In this document: piece after piece, positions 54,250 through 63,578 of the stretch | Layout: each line of letters starts with the position of its first letter | Numbering within the stretch: position 1 is the stretch's first letter | Assembly: GCA_041394325.1 (NCBI GenBank) | Contig: JAWKIJ010000001.1 | Location: forward strand, 2,418,001-2,482,000 | Reading direction: 5' to 3' | Length of the DNA stretch: 64,000 nucleotides | DNA from: JAWKIJ01 sp041394325 | Lineage (GTDB): Bacteria; Actinomycetota; Acidimicrobiia; Acidimicrobiales; Microtrichaceae | Position numbers and translations under genes: made by a program | Notes under the pieces: generated by a model | The model's database searches: none | Seen by the model: only the letters and a program-made list of their open reading frames with translations | What the model was told of the DNA's origin: nothing

Positions 54250-55097
54250 TTCTCGATGTCTCGATGGTGGACGCGGGGAGTCTCGCCCAACGCGGAGAGA
54301 CGCGACGACACCGCCTCGGCCATCGCGACGGACCGGTGGCGCCCGCCGGTGCAGCCCAGCGCGATGGTCAGGTACGCCTTGCCCTCGCTGCGGTAGGCCG
54401 GTATCAGCAGTTCCATCAGCGACGTGAGGCGGTCCAGGAACCGGCCGGTCTCGGGCAGCGCGTCGAGGAACTCGACGATCCGGGGGTCCCGTCCGGTCAG
54501 CGGCCGGAGCTGCTCGTCCCAGTACGGGTTGGCCAGGAACCGGCAATCGATGACGATGTCGACGTCGGCGGGGATGCCGAACTTGTAGCCGAACGACATC
54601 ACCGTGATGCGCATCACGTCGCCGAGCTCGGTGTCGTGGAAGAGGTCCCCCACCCTCGATTTGAGCTGGTACACGGTCAGGTCGGTGGTGTCGATCAACA
54701 GATCCGCCGCTTCGCGCAAGGGGGCGAGCGCGCTGCGCTCCGCCTCGATGACCTCGGCGAGGCTTCCGGCGGCGGCGAACGGATGGCGACGCTTCGTACT
54801 CTCGAACCGACGCACCAGGACCGGTGTGGAGGCGTCGAGGAACACGAGCTGTACCGATGCGCCCGAGGCCTGGAGGTGGTGGAACGCGTTGGTCAGCTCG
54901 TCGGTACCGAAACCCGAACCCACCACCAGGGCGACCCGCGGGTTCTCGGCCCGCGGTCCGAGCGCCAGGTCGGCGACCTTCGGGACGAGCTCGGGCGGCA
55001 GGTTGTCGATGACGAACCAGCCGAGGTCCTCGAGGTGCTTGCCGAACTGCGTACGGCCGGCACCCGACATGCCACAGACGACGAGGAAGTCGCTCAC
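54246..55097 (-). CDS. rapZ: RapZ-type RNase adapter/nucleotide-binding protein
   Basis: A 283-residue protein: P-loop CGMSGAGRTQFGKHLEDLGWFVIDNLPPELV with Arg in place of Lys, as known in actinobacterial homologues; middle FLDASTPVLVRRFESTKRRHP; C-terminus SFGYKFGIPADVDIVIDCRFLANPYW and IALGCTGGRHRSVAMAEA. GTG 55097 is ten bases after uvrC. In actinobacteria the exact role is unsettled. Confidence 0.9.
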   Translation of the reverse strand: MSDFLVVCGMSGAGRTQFGKHLEDLGWFVIDNLPPELVPKVADLALGPRAENPRVALVVGSGFGTDELTNAFHHLQASGASVQLVFLDASTPVLVRRFESTKRRHPFAAAGSLAEVIEAERSALAPLREAADLLIDTTDLTVYQLKSRVGDLFHDTELGDVMRITVMSFGYKFGIPADVDIVIDCRFLANPYWDEQLRPLTGRDPRIVEFLDALPETGRFLDRLTSLMELLIPAYRSEGKAYLTIALGCTGGRHRSVAMAEAVSSRLSALGETPRVHHRDIEK

Positions 55098-55107
55098 GTC
55101 CGACAGC

Positions 55108-57069
55108 CTACGGAGCGGTGACCGAGGATCGGGCGGTCGGGCCCTCCGGCCGCCCGACGGAGCCGGAGGCGCGGCCGCTGTGGTCGGTTGCGGCATGTTC
55201 GTCGGGGTGGGTGCGCTCGTGGATCGCCGCGGCGACGGCGTCGGGTAGCCACGACAGTGCCAGCAGGTCCTCCAGCGACGCTGCACGAACCGCTGTGATA
55301 CCACCGAGCTCCTTCAGGAGGCGTTTGCGACGGACCTCCCCGAGCCCCGCCACGTCGTCGAGTACCGATCGTGTCATCCGCTTCCCGCGGAGCTCGCGGT
55401 GGAAGGTGATGGCGAACCGGTGACTCTCGTCGCGGATCCGCTGGAGAAGGAACAGGGCTTCGGACTGCCGTGGGATCGTGACGGGGTCCGAGCTCCCCGG
55501 GACGTACACCTCCTCGAACTGCTTCGCGAGCGAGCACACCGGGATCTCGTCGTCGAGTCCGAGTTCGCGCAGGACCTTGACGGCCACACCCAGTTGGCCC
55601 TTGCCGCCGTCGACGACGAGGAGCTGCGGGGGATACTGGAAACGCCCTCGTTCGCCCACTGGCAGCGAGCGGTCGGCGAGGTAGGCGGTGAAGCGGCGGG
55701 TGAGCACCTCCGCCATCGCCGCGAAATCGTCGCTGTCGCCGACGTGCCCACCTCCGACGGTCCGCACCTTGAACCGCCGGTACTCCCGTTTGTCGGGCAG
55801 GCCGTCGGTGACCACGACCATCGAACCCACGTAGTCGGTGCCTTGGATGTGGCTCATGTCGAAGCACTCGATGCGAAGGGGGGCGTCGGGCAGGCCCAGA
55901 TGGTCCTGGAGCTCGTTGAGGGCGCGGGCCCGGCTGTTGTGGTCCGACGCCCTGCGCAAACGGTGACGTTCCAACTGCTGGCGCGCATTGTTGGTGACCG
56001 TCTCGGCGAGACGCGCCTTGGCACCCCGGCGCGCGACCGTGATGCGCACCTTGGCACCCCGATGCTCCCCCAACCAGCGCTGGTAGGTGTCGACATCGGT
56101 CGGCAACGCGGGGACGAGCACCTGACCGGGCATCCCGAGCGGTGGTTCTGCGAAGTAGAGCTCCTCGAGGATCCGGTCGGTCAGCTCCTCTCCCGTGATG
56201 GGGATCACCTTGTCGAGGACGAAGCCCTTTCGCCCCACGACCCGACCCCGGCGAACGAAGAACACCTGGACCGCCGCCTCCAACTCGTCCTCGCACACTC
56301 CGATGACATCGAGGTCCTCGTCGCGCTCCGCGACCATCTCACGCTTCTCGATCGCCCGTCGCACCGCTGCGAGCCGATCCCGGATCCGCGCGGCGAGCTC
56401 GAAATCGAGGCCGTTGGCAGCGTCGAGCATCGACTCCTCGAGCCGCTCGACCACGGCGTCGGTGTCCCCTTCGAGGAACTCGATCAACTCGTCGACGTGA
56501 CGCTGGTAGTCCTCGGCCGACACCGCTCCGATGCACGGGCCGGAGCACTTCTCGATGTGGTACAGCAGACACGGTCGGCCCATCCGCTCGTGACGGGCGA
56601 ACTTGTTGTCCGAGCATGTCCGTACCGGAAAGGTGCGCAACAACAGGTCGAGGGTCTCACGGATTGCGTAGGCGTGTCCGTAGGGGCCGAAGTAGCGGAC
56701 CCCCTTGCGCCGCGCGCCACGCATGACCATCGCCCGCGGCCACTGGTCCGACGTGGTCAACGCCAGGAACGGGTAGCTCTTGTCGTCGACGAGGCGGACG
56801 TTGAAGCGCGGTCGGAAGCGTTGCAGCAGCGAGTACTCCAACATCAAGGCGTCCACCTCGGTGCGGACCTGGATCCACTCCACGGTCTCCGCCGTCGCGA
56901 CCATCTGTGCGGTGCGCGGATGCAGCGTCGCGGGGTCAGCGAAGTAGTTGTTGAGACGTTGGCGCAGCGACTTCGCCTTGCCGACGTAGATCACACGGCC
57001 CTCGGCGTCCTTGAACTGGTAGCTGCCCGGCGCGTCGGGAATGGTTCCGGGTGCGGGACGTTGCACCAT
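55108..57069 (-). CDS. uvrC: excinuclease ABC subunit C
   Basis: A 653-residue nucleotide-excision repair nuclease. GIY-YIG domain with PGSYQFKDAEGRVIYVGKAKSLRQRL, UVR helical region (ELIEFLEGDTDAVVERLEESMLDAA), RNase H-like domain with RIECFDMSHIQGTDYVGSMVV, and helix-hairpin-helix FHRELRGKRMTRSVLDDVAGLGEVRRKRLLKELGG-type end. TAGCTT at 57081-57076 gives a leaderless start at ATG 57069. First gene of the operon running to tpiA. Confidence 0.95.
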   Translation of the reverse strand: MVQRPAPGTIPDAPGSYQFKDAEGRVIYVGKAKSLRQRLNNYFADPATLHPRTAQMVATAETVEWIQVRTEVDALMLEYSLLQRFRPRFNVRLVDDKSYPFLALTTSDQWPRAMVMRGARRKGVRYFGPYGHAYAIRETLDLLLRTFPVRTCSDNKFARHERMGRPCLLYHIEKCSGPCIGAVSAEDYQRHVDELIEFLEGDTDAVVERLEESMLDAANGLDFELAARIRDRLAAVRRAIEKREMVAERDEDLDVIGVCEDELEAAVQVFFVRRGRVVGRKGFVLDKVIPITGEELTDRILEELYFAEPPLGMPGQVLVPALPTDVDTYQRWLGEHRGAKVRITVARRGAKARLAETVTNNARQQLERHRLRRASDHNSRARALNELQDHLGLPDAPLRIECFDMSHIQGTDYVGSMVVVTDGLPDKREYRRFKVRTVGGGHVGDSDDFAAMAEVLTRRFTAYLADRSLPVGERGRFQYPPQLLVVDGGKGQLGVAVKVLRELGLDDEIPVCSLAKQFEEVYVPGSSDPVTIPRQSEALFLLQRIRDESHRFAITFHRELRGKRMTRSVLDDVAGLGEVRRKRLLKELGGITAVRAASLEDLLALSWLPDAVAAAIHERTHPDEHAATDHSGRASGSVGRPEGPTARSSVTAP

Positions 57070-57075
57070 GTCGCC

Positions 57076-57081
57076 AAGCTA
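57076..57081 (-). promoter_or_regulatory. -10 of leaderless promoter, uvrC operon
   Basis: TAGCTT (minus strand) fits TANNNT and ends seven bases before ATG 57069. Confidence 0.5.
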
Positions 57082-57119
57082 ACCCCGGCGCGGTGGTCCG
57101 CCCCTCGCCGGGACGGACC

Positions 57120-57125
57120 TACGAT
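57120..57125 (+). promoter_or_regulatory. -10 of leaderless promoter, nadA
   Basis: TACGAT ends seven bases before GTG 57132 and decides that start over GTG 57138. It lies back to back with the uvrC promoter. Confidence 0.55.
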
Positions 57126-57131
57126 CGTGAG

Positions 57132-58265
57132 GTGACCGTGAGCACCGCCACCCCCCTCGACCTGCCGGGACGCCTGCGGATACAACGGCCGCTCGACGAG
57201 CGCTACCTCGACACAGCCCCCGACGTACTCGCCGAACGGATCGGCGCGGCCAAGGCGCAACTGGGCGAGCGTCTGTTCATCCTCGGGCACCACTATCAGC
57301 GCGACGAGGTGATCCGCTGGGCTGATGCGAGGGGCGACTCCTTCAAGCTCGCCAAGCTCGCGCAGGCGCGCCCCGAGGCCGACTACATCGTGTTCTGCGG
57401 AGTGCACTTCATGGCCGAGGCCGCCGACATCCTCACCGGCGATCATCAACAGGTGGTGCTCCCCGACCTCAACGCCGGCTGCTCGATGGCCGACATGGCC
57501 GATCTCGATACCGTCGAGGAGGCCTGGGAGGAACTCGCCGACCTGGTCGACATCGACCGGGTGGTGCCCATCACCTACATGAACTCGTCTGCGGCACTGA
57601 AGGCGTTCGTCGGGCGCAACGGCGGCGCCGTGTGCACCAGCTCCAACGCGCGGGCCGTACTGGAGTGGGCGTTCGCCAGGGGCGACCAGGTCCTCTTCTT
57701 CCCCGACCAACACCTCGGCCGTAACACCGGCTACCAGATGGGCTACGACGAATCGCATATGGCGGTGTGGAACCCGCGGCTGGAGTTGGGCTGTCTCGAT
57801 CCCGACGTCGTCCGCGATCGACGGTTCCTGCTCTGGAAGGGACACTGTTCGGTCCACCAGCGCTTCTCGACCGACCAGATCCGCGCGTTCCGCGAGGAGC
57901 ATCCCGGGGCGATCGTGGTGGTCCACCCCGAGTGCTCCCATGAGGTGTGCGCGATGGCCGATCAGGTCGGGTCCACCGAATTCATCCTGAAGGCGGTCGC
58001 CGCGGCCCCGGCCGGGTCGGTCGTCGGAGTGGGCACCGAGATCCACATGGTGAACCGGCTGGCCAACGAGACCCCCGACAAGACGGTGCTGAGCCTCGAT
58101 CCGCTGGTGTGCCCGTGCTCGACGATGTTCCGTATCGACGCACCCCACCTGGCCTGGGTTCTCGACGAGCTCGTCGAGGGGAGGGTCCCGAACCGGATCG
58201 TCGTCGACGCCGACACGGCCGAATGGGCCGGGGTCGCGCTCCAACGGATGCTCGACATCACCTGA
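57132..58265 (+). CDS. nadA: quinolinate synthase A
   Basis: A 377-residue [4Fe-4S] enzyme condensing iminoaspartate with dihydroxyacetone phosphate in NAD synthesis. Motifs: FILGHHYQRDEVIRWAD, FCGVHFMAEAADIL, cluster cysteines in LNAGCSMADMAD, WKGHCSVHQRF and PHPECSHEVC-like segment, and a final VCPCSTM. nadB and nadC are not adjacent. Translation probably starts at the leaderless GTG 57132. Confidence 0.95.
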   Translation: MTVSTATPLDLPGRLRIQRPLDERYLDTAPDVLAERIGAAKAQLGERLFILGHHYQRDEVIRWADARGDSFKLAKLAQARPEADYIVFCGVHFMAEAADILTGDHQQVVLPDLNAGCSMADMADLDTVEEAWEELADLVDIDRVVPITYMNSSAALKAFVGRNGGAVCTSSNARAVLEWAFARGDQVLFFPDQHLGRNTGYQMGYDESHMAVWNPRLELGCLDPDVVRDRRFLLWKGHCSVHQRFSTDQIRAFREEHPGAIVVVHPECSHEVCAMADQVGSTEFILKAVAAAPAGSVVGVGTEIHMVNRLANETPDKTVLSLDPLVCPCSTMFRIDAPHLAWVLDELVEGRVPNRIVVDADTAEWAGVALQRMLDIT

Positions 58266-58318
58266 GAGCGGCCGAACCGGTCCGCCGCGGCTCGGCCTTC
58301 CGCCGAGGGTCGGGTGTG

Positions 58319-60316
58319 TCAGTCGGTTCGGATCGCGGAGGCGAACGCCCGACGAGCCTGCCCCACCCGGCCCGGCGAGCGTACGCCCATACGCCAGGCC
58401 ATCACTCTCGACGCCATCCGGGCGGACCGACGATCCCTCGGCGTCCACCAGCGCGTGCAGAACGTGAGCGTGCCCTCCCACCAGCGAAGCTCGCGCTCGA
58501 ACCAGCCCGCTGCGGTTCCGCCCGACTCGTGGAGCGCCCATTCGACGGGCAGATATCGCAGGCGCCCGCCGGCACCGCGCAGCCGACGACACAGGTCGAG
58601 GTCCTCGCCGTACAGGAAGAAGGCCTCGTCGAATCCGCCGGCGCTGAGCAGTGCCTCGCGTCGAACGAGGATCGCCGTCGCGGCGAGGGTCTCGACGTCG
58701 ACCGGCTCGGAGGGTCCCCGTCGCAGGTGCGGCGTCGCGACGGAACGCGCCAGCACCCCGACCAACGGTCCCATCCCGGGGATCGCGAGGAGTCGCCTCG
58801 CGCCGAATGCCCGACCCCACAGGTCGACCGGCCTGGTCTCACCCCCGCCCGCACGTTCGAGGGCGCCGGTGGAAGTCGTACGGATGAGGCCCTGGACCGC
58901 GACGACTTCGGGATCGGCTAGTGCGGCGAGCCCGTGCTCGATCGCCGCAGGGCGCAGCACGGCGTCGGGGTTCATCAACAGCACGTAGGGCGCGTCGGAC
59001 TGTGAGACGAGGCGGTTCATCCCGATCCCGAAGCCCGGGTTGGACGTGTCGACCCACAGCTCCGCACCCGCCTCGACGGCCGCGGTGAAGGTGTCGCCAC
59101 GATGGTCGGCGATCAGCACACGACCGACCTGGCGGTGCGACCTCAACGTCGAGGTCAGGCGACCGACACCGTCGGGATCGCCGTAGGCCACGATGCAGAC
59201 GTCCACGGGTGCCGCGGTCGCTGAGCCGGACCTCTCCGGTGCCGCCGGCTCCCGCGTCGCGGCACGCACCCGCGACACTCGCGGCCACCCGACGGTGTCG
59301 TCCTGCATCGTGGTGACGGACCGCTCACGCTCGGATGTCGGGGTGGCCGCGAACCGGTCGGAGGCAATGCCTCGTCGGGTACCGATGTCACGGAGGCGGC
59401 GGGAGAGGAGGTGCCGGCACACGGCCGCCCCGTGGCGCACACCCTGGAGCGTGAGCAGGTTCTTGTGGCGGCGTCGAGCCGGATGCTCGCAGCGGGCGTC
59501 GAGCACCTGCACGAGGTTCCATCCCGCCCGGGAGAGACGGTCGCAGAAATCGACGTCCTCGGGACCGTAGAAGTAGCCCTCGTCGAGTCCCCCCACTGCA
59601 TCCCACGCCTCGCGCCGGAACAGTTGACAGGCACCGATGGCGAAGTCGACCGGCCAGACCGACTGGTCGCCGATCCGTGTCCGGTCGTAGTCGTCGCGCC
59701 GGTTGAGCGCCCGGGCCGCCTTCACGCGCAGCGACGGCCTACGACCCGCGCTCTGCTCGGGTCGCTGGCCCACGAAGACGGGTGCGGCGAGGCCGACGCC
59801 CGGCTCCGCGAGTGCGTCGAGAAGGGCTCCGACACACCCGGGCTCGAGAACTGCGTCGCTGTCGAGCAGGAGCACGAAGGGCGCCTCGCCGCGGGACACA
59901 CCCTGGTTTCGGGCTGCGGCGACTCCACGATTCCTCTCGTTGCGCAGGAGGTGAACACGGCCCCGAGTCACGGTGGCGGCGTCACGGCGGGTGGCGGAAG
60001 GCTCGCCGGCGCACGTCACATGGTCGATCCGTGCCGGAGGTTCCGATCCGTTGTCGACCACCCACACCCTCACGTCGACCCCCACGGAGTCGAGCGCGGA
60101 GCGTACGGCCCGGTCCAGCATCTCCCCGTCGTTCCAGGTCAGGACGACCACGTCCACCTCGGGAGTGGAGGAGGTGGTGGTCGACGAGGCCGACGGCGAC
60201 GCGTGGGCCGTCGGCGGGTCGATGTCGAGCGCATCGGACCGGCGACCGTGGAGGGCCGGCATCACGACGGCGGCACTCTGAACGGCCGGATCGGCCACGG
60301 GGATTGGGCGCCTCAC
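58319..60316 (-). CDS. tandem two-domain GT2 glycosyltransferase
   Basis: A 665-residue protein with two family 2 glycosyltransferase domains. First (about 50-310): VDVVVLTWNDGEMLDRAVRSAL, LLLDSDAVLEPGC, GYFYGPEDVDFCDRLSRAGW. Second (about 365-640): VDVCIVAYGDPDGVGRLTSTL, LLMNPDAVLRPAA, AFFLYGEDLDLCRRLRGAG. Both keep an acidic metal motif, resembling rhamnosyl- or galactofuranosyl-transferases. The linker at 320-365 has a possible internal start, so two genes joined by an indel remain possible. GTG 60316 lies inside a palindromic promoter. Confidence 0.85.
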   Translation of the reverse strand: MRRPIPVADPAVQSAAVVMPALHGRRSDALDIDPPTAHASPSASSTTTSSTPEVDVVVLTWNDGEMLDRAVRSALDSVGVDVRVWVVDNGSEPPARIDHVTCAGEPSATRRDAATVTRGRVHLLRNERNRGVAAARNQGVSRGEAPFVLLLDSDAVLEPGCVGALLDALAEPGVGLAAPVFVGQRPEQSAGRRPSLRVKAARALNRRDDYDRTRIGDQSVWPVDFAIGACQLFRREAWDAVGGLDEGYFYGPEDVDFCDRLSRAGWNLVQVLDARCEHPARRRHKNLLTLQGVRHGAAVCRHLLSRRLRDIGTRRGIASDRFAATPTSERERSVTTMQDDTVGWPRVSRVRAATREPAAPERSGSATAAPVDVCIVAYGDPDGVGRLTSTLRSHRQVGRVLIADHRGDTFTAAVEAGAELWVDTSNPGFGIGMNRLVSQSDAPYVLLMNPDAVLRPAAIEHGLAALADPEVVAVQGLIRTTSTGALERAGGGETRPVDLWGRAFGARRLLAIPGMGPLVGVLARSVATPHLRRGPSEPVDVETLAATAILVRREALLSAGGFDEAFFLYGEDLDLCRRLRGAGGRLRYLPVEWALHESGGTAAGWFERELRWWEGTLTFCTRWWTPRDRRSARMASRVMAWRMGVRSPGRVGQARRAFASAIRTD

Positions 60317-60336
60317 CCCGGTAGCCTACCGGGGTG
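60314..60336. promoter_or_regulatory. palindromic bidirectional leaderless promoter
   Basis: A perfect palindrome with arms CACCCCGGTAG (60314-60324) and CTACCGGGGTG (60326-60336) around one base. Its two ends are the GTG starts of the divergent genes. On each strand a TANNNT (plus TAGCCT 60322-60327; minus TAGGCT 60328-60323) ends exactly seven bases before its GTG. Confidence 0.65.
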
Positions 60337-61468
60337 ATCCGGACGGTCGGCGGGCGTGTCGCGGGCAATGCGTTGGAGTTCGTCGCCTACGTCGTGTTCG
60401 CACGGCGCCTCGGGCCGGCGGTATTCGGCGTGCTTTCGGTGATGCTGGTCGCAACCCGATTCCTGGCTCTGTTGGGTGACAGCGGCGCGGCCTTCGGCGG
60501 CACCCGCGAGGCGGCTCGTCGGGGTCTCGACGACGCCGAGTTGTGGGCGTGGCAGCAGCGACGCGAGCACCGCAGCCTGCTGTTGGCGGGTATCGCCGCA
60601 CTCGGCGCGGTGGCGGTCGGCCACCCGGAGGTGGCTCCGATGGCCCTCGGAGTGCTCGCCCGCGGGGCGAACCGGGACTGGATCGCGATTGGCTTGCAGG
60701 ATCGCCGGGGCGGTGTCGCTCCGGGATGGGTCCACGGTCTCGTTCTGCTGCCGGGCGCGGCGGTGGCGGCCACCGACGTGCAGGCGGCCGGCACCGTCGC
60801 GCTGGGGCGCTCGCGTGGACCGTGGCCTCGATGCGGCTGAACCGGCGTCCACCTCGGCTCCGCCCCTCCCGGCCGGTGGCGGCGGCACACGGGACCACCG
60901 CGATCTTTGCGGACAGCCTCGTCGCGTCGCTCGACGTCGTCCTGTTGTCGCTGCTTCGCGGCGTCCGACGCCGGTGTCTACGGCGCGGTCGTCCGCATCC
61001 CCAACGCCATGCTCCTCGTGATCGGGCTGGCGGTGACGACCTTCGCCACACGTGGTCGACATGGCGGCCACCGATACGACCGCGGTGGTGCGGCACCGGT
61101 GTATCCGGTTGGGTGTACGCGGTGCGGCGCTGGTGGCGGTCGTCGGGCTGGCGGGCGTGGTGCTCGTGCCGACGCTCTTCGGGCCAGCGTACGGCCGTGG
61201 ACGCGCACTCTCGCGGTTCTCTGCCTCGCCGCGGTCTTCACCGCAGCGTCGGCCCCGCTTCGCTCGCTGCAGTTGGCGGTGGGACGGGACCGTGACGTGG
61301 CGGCCGCATCCATCGCGAACGGCCTCGCGGTCGTCGCGGATACCTGTTCGCCATCCCCGTTGGGGCATGTTCGGGGCCGCGGTCGTCACTGCACTCGCCC
61401 AGGCGGGCTACCTCGTCTTCTTCGCGGTCGTCACCCGGCCCACGACCTCGGCGACGTTCGCCACATAG
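60334..61468 (+). CDS. polysaccharide flippase-like membrane protein (several frameshifts)
   Basis: Pieces of one multispanning MATE/Wzx-type protein. Start GGRVAGNALEFVAYVVFARRLGPAVFGVLSVMLVATRFLALLGDSG; later SMRLNRRPPRL, TAIFADSLVASLDVVLLSLL, AGVYGAVVRIPNAMLLVIGLAVTTFA, and an end GMFGAAVVTALAQAGYLVFFAV. At least three indels would be needed for one frame, and the flanking genes suggest function in exporting a lipid-linked glycan. GTG 60334. The last 61 bases overlap the convergent glycosyltransferase gene. Confidence 0.7.
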
Positions 61469-62652
61469 CGGTCCACGCCGACGGACCAGTCGAAGCGATC
61501 CGCCGCCCGTCGCGCGAGCTCGACGGGATCGAACATCGGTGGCCCAGCCATCAGCCGTTCCAACGCACCGGCCAGTGCGGCCGCGTCCCGCTCCACCAGC
61601 AGACCGTTGACCCCGTCCTCCACCGTCTCGCGGAACCCTCCTTCGGCGACCGCGACGACGGGTGTACCCGCAGCGAGAGACTCGGCGACGCTCAGACCGA
61701 GCGGTTCGAGATGTGCCGCGCATACCGTCGCCACCGCCGAGGCGTACAGGTCTCGGAGCGCCGCGTCGCTCACTCCCTCCCGGAGGTCGAGCGCTACCCC
61801 CCGCGACGCGGCCAGCGAGTGCAGTCGTGAGCGGTAGGCGGGGTCGCTCCGCTCGTGGGGTATCACCAGGCGCGGCCGGCGTTCGGCCGGCAGGCACCCG
61901 ATGGCCTCGACCACCAGATCGTGGCCCTTCGCCGGGGTAACCGCGCCGACCGACACGACGTGGGCTCCCCGTGGCGCGCCTTCGGGAAGACCGCCGGCAC
62001 CGAGCTCGGCCCCCAACGGCACGATGTGGCCCCTGCGGCCGTAGGCACGGGCGACGGCCTCGGCCGAGTACCGCGAGTTGCACATGATCCGCGACGACGA
62101 CCTGGCGTTGCGGCGATCCCGCTCACGAAGTCGGGTCTCGGCCCAGGTGACGGCCGCGAGGGCGAGCTCACGGCGCGGTCCCGGAGGTGTCGAGTCGAAC
62201 CGTCGCAACGGATCCAAGGCGAACTCGTAGCTCTGCCGGCGGGGCTCCTGGCAGTAGTACAGCGCGGGGGTGCGAAGATGGTGCAGCACCGAGGGTGCGG
62301 CCCAGAAGCGATGGTTGTGCACGAGCACGACGTCATAGCCACCGGCATCGATCCGGGCGGCCAGGCGACGCTCGGCGTCCTCGACCGCGTGCCAGAGGGT
62401 CGGTAGGCGCAAGGGCCCGAGCACCCGGGGTCCCAACCTGGAGACCGGGCCGCCCAACGGTTCGCGCACCACCTCCCCGGCACCCGCTTCGAGACGGGAT
62501 GTGTCCAGATCGGGGAAGGAATCGAATGCCCCGAGGTCCACCGTGAACAGGTCGTAGGACAGGTAATCCGACGAACGGAGCGAAAGCTCGGTCAACGCCC
62601 GCAGCCCTCCGCCCGGTGGCAGGAGATGTACCACCGCCGACCGGATCGTCAC
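61408..62652 (-). CDS. GT4-type glycosyltransferase
   Basis: A 414-residue GT-B enzyme: N-terminal HLLPPGGGLRALTEL, donor domain VVSVGAVTPAKGHDLVVEA, SDAALRDLYASAVATVCAAHLEPLGLSVAESLAAGTPVVAVAEGG with the E-x7-E motif. Likely adds a nucleotide-sugar residue to a surface glycan. GTG 62652 is divergent from the FkbM gene with 22 bases between, sharing a symmetrical promoter. Confidence 0.9.
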   Translation of the reverse strand: MTIRSAVVHLLPPGGGLRALTELSLRSSDYLSYDLFTVDLGAFDSFPDLDTSRLEAGAGEVVREPLGGPVSRLGPRVLGPLRLPTLWHAVEDAERRLAARIDAGGYDVVLVHNHRFWAAPSVLHHLRTPALYYCQEPRRQSYEFALDPLRRFDSTPPGPRRELALAAVTWAETRLRERDRRNARSSSRIMCNSRYSAEAVARAYGRRGHIVPLGAELGAGGLPEGAPRGAHVVSVGAVTPAKGHDLVVEAIGCLPAERRPRLVIPHERSDPAYRSRLHSLAASRGVALDLREGVSDAALRDLYASAVATVCAAHLEPLGLSVAESLAAGTPVVAVAEGGFRETVEDGVNGLLVERDAAALAGALERLMAGPPMFDPVELARRAADRFDWSVGVDRYVANVAEVVGRVTTAKKTR

Positions 62653-62658
62653 TTCGTC

Positions 62659-62668
62659 ACGGTACCGT
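62659..62668. promoter_or_regulatory. second palindromic bidirectional leaderless promoter
   Basis: ACGGTACCGT is a palindrome. TACCGT reads on the plus strand at 62663-62668 and on the minus strand at 62664-62659, each ending seven bases before its gene's GTG (62675 and 62652). Confidence 0.65.
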
Positions 62669-62674
62669 CGACTC

Positions 62675-63541
62675 GTGGCGCTGCGGCAGGACGCGATGAT
62701 TCGCAATACGGCCCGGAAGGTGGTCGCTCGCACTCGGCGACACGGCCACCCGGACGATCACCCGTTGGAGTCGCAACGGTCGTGTCCCCGAGGCCCTGTG
62801 GCACCACCTGCCGGTCTCCGATCCGATAGAGCTCGACGTCGAGGGTCGAAGGGTCCGGGTGTTGTTGCCCGACCACGACGGGGTGGCCCGGGAGCTGCAG
62901 TGGCGCGGCCGGTCGGCCCCCGAATGGCACACGATCGGGGCGATCGTCGACGGGGCCACGCGGGGACGGTCGTCGACGTCGGCGCGAACGCCGGGCTCAT
63001 GTCGGTGGTCGCGGCGGCCGCCGGGGCGGAGGTGATCGCGTTCGAACCGGTCCCCCGCTCCCGCGCCTGGACGCTCGACAACCTCGCCCGCAACGCCCTC
63101 ACCGACAAGGTCGACCTCCGACCCCAGGCCGTGTCGGACTCCACCGGAGTCGCGTCGTTTCACATCCCCGCCGGCGGCGCGCCGTCTTCGGCGTCGCTCG
63201 GCTCCGAGGGGTTCAGGGGGCTCGACGGCGAGGTGGTCGAGGTCGAGGTCACCACGCTCGACGCGGCCGGGCTCCCCGGCGAGATTGCTCTCATCAAGGT
63301 GGACGTCGAAGGTCACGAGCACGAGGTCCTACGCGGCGCGGAGCGGACGATCGAGCAGAGCCGACCGCAGCTGATCCTCGAGGTGAACCACGACGGTCCT
63401 TGGCGGGCGATCGACGAATGGCTCGCCGCCCACGACTACCGCGCCCAGCGCCTCGACGGCAGTGCCCGGTGGGTCACATCGGTCCGCACCCTCCGGAGCG
63501 ACCGCTTCCGGAACCTGTGGTGCATGCCCGTCGAGCGCTGA
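62675..63541 (+). CDS. FkbM-family methyltransferase (frameshifted N-terminus)
   Basis: A SAM-dependent methyltransferase of about 289 residues. SAM motif TVVDVGANAGLMSVVAAAAGAEVIAFEPVP, then LIKVDVEGHEHEVLRGAE and LILEVNHDG, the FkbM signatures. Between about 62735 and 62960 the coding frame shifts (VSDPIELDVEGRRVRVLLPDHDG reads there); a GGGG near 62966 should be GGGGG. Likely O-methylates a sugar of the glycan made by this cluster. Confidence 0.85.
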   Translation: MALRQDAMIRNTARKVVARTRRHGHPDDHPLESQRSCPRGPVAPPAGLRSDRARRRGSKGPGVVARPRRGGPGAAVARPVGPRMAHDRGDRRRGHAGTVVDVGANAGLMSVVAAAAGAEVIAFEPVPRSRAWTLDNLARNALTDKVDLRPQAVSDSTGVASFHIPAGGAPSSASLGSEGFRGLDGEVVEVEVTTLDAAGLPGEIALIKVDVEGHEHEVLRGAERTIEQSRPQLILEVNHDGPWRAIDEWLAAHDYRAQRLDGSARWVTSVRTLRSDRFRNLWCMPVER

Positions 63542-63578
63542 GACCGTACGACCGCGAACGACGCGGCGACACCGCAGG

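Noticed and set aside
54246..55097. RapZ P-loop Lys replaced by Arg as a sign of inactivation
   Set aside because: GAGR is the usual form in actinobacterial homologues.
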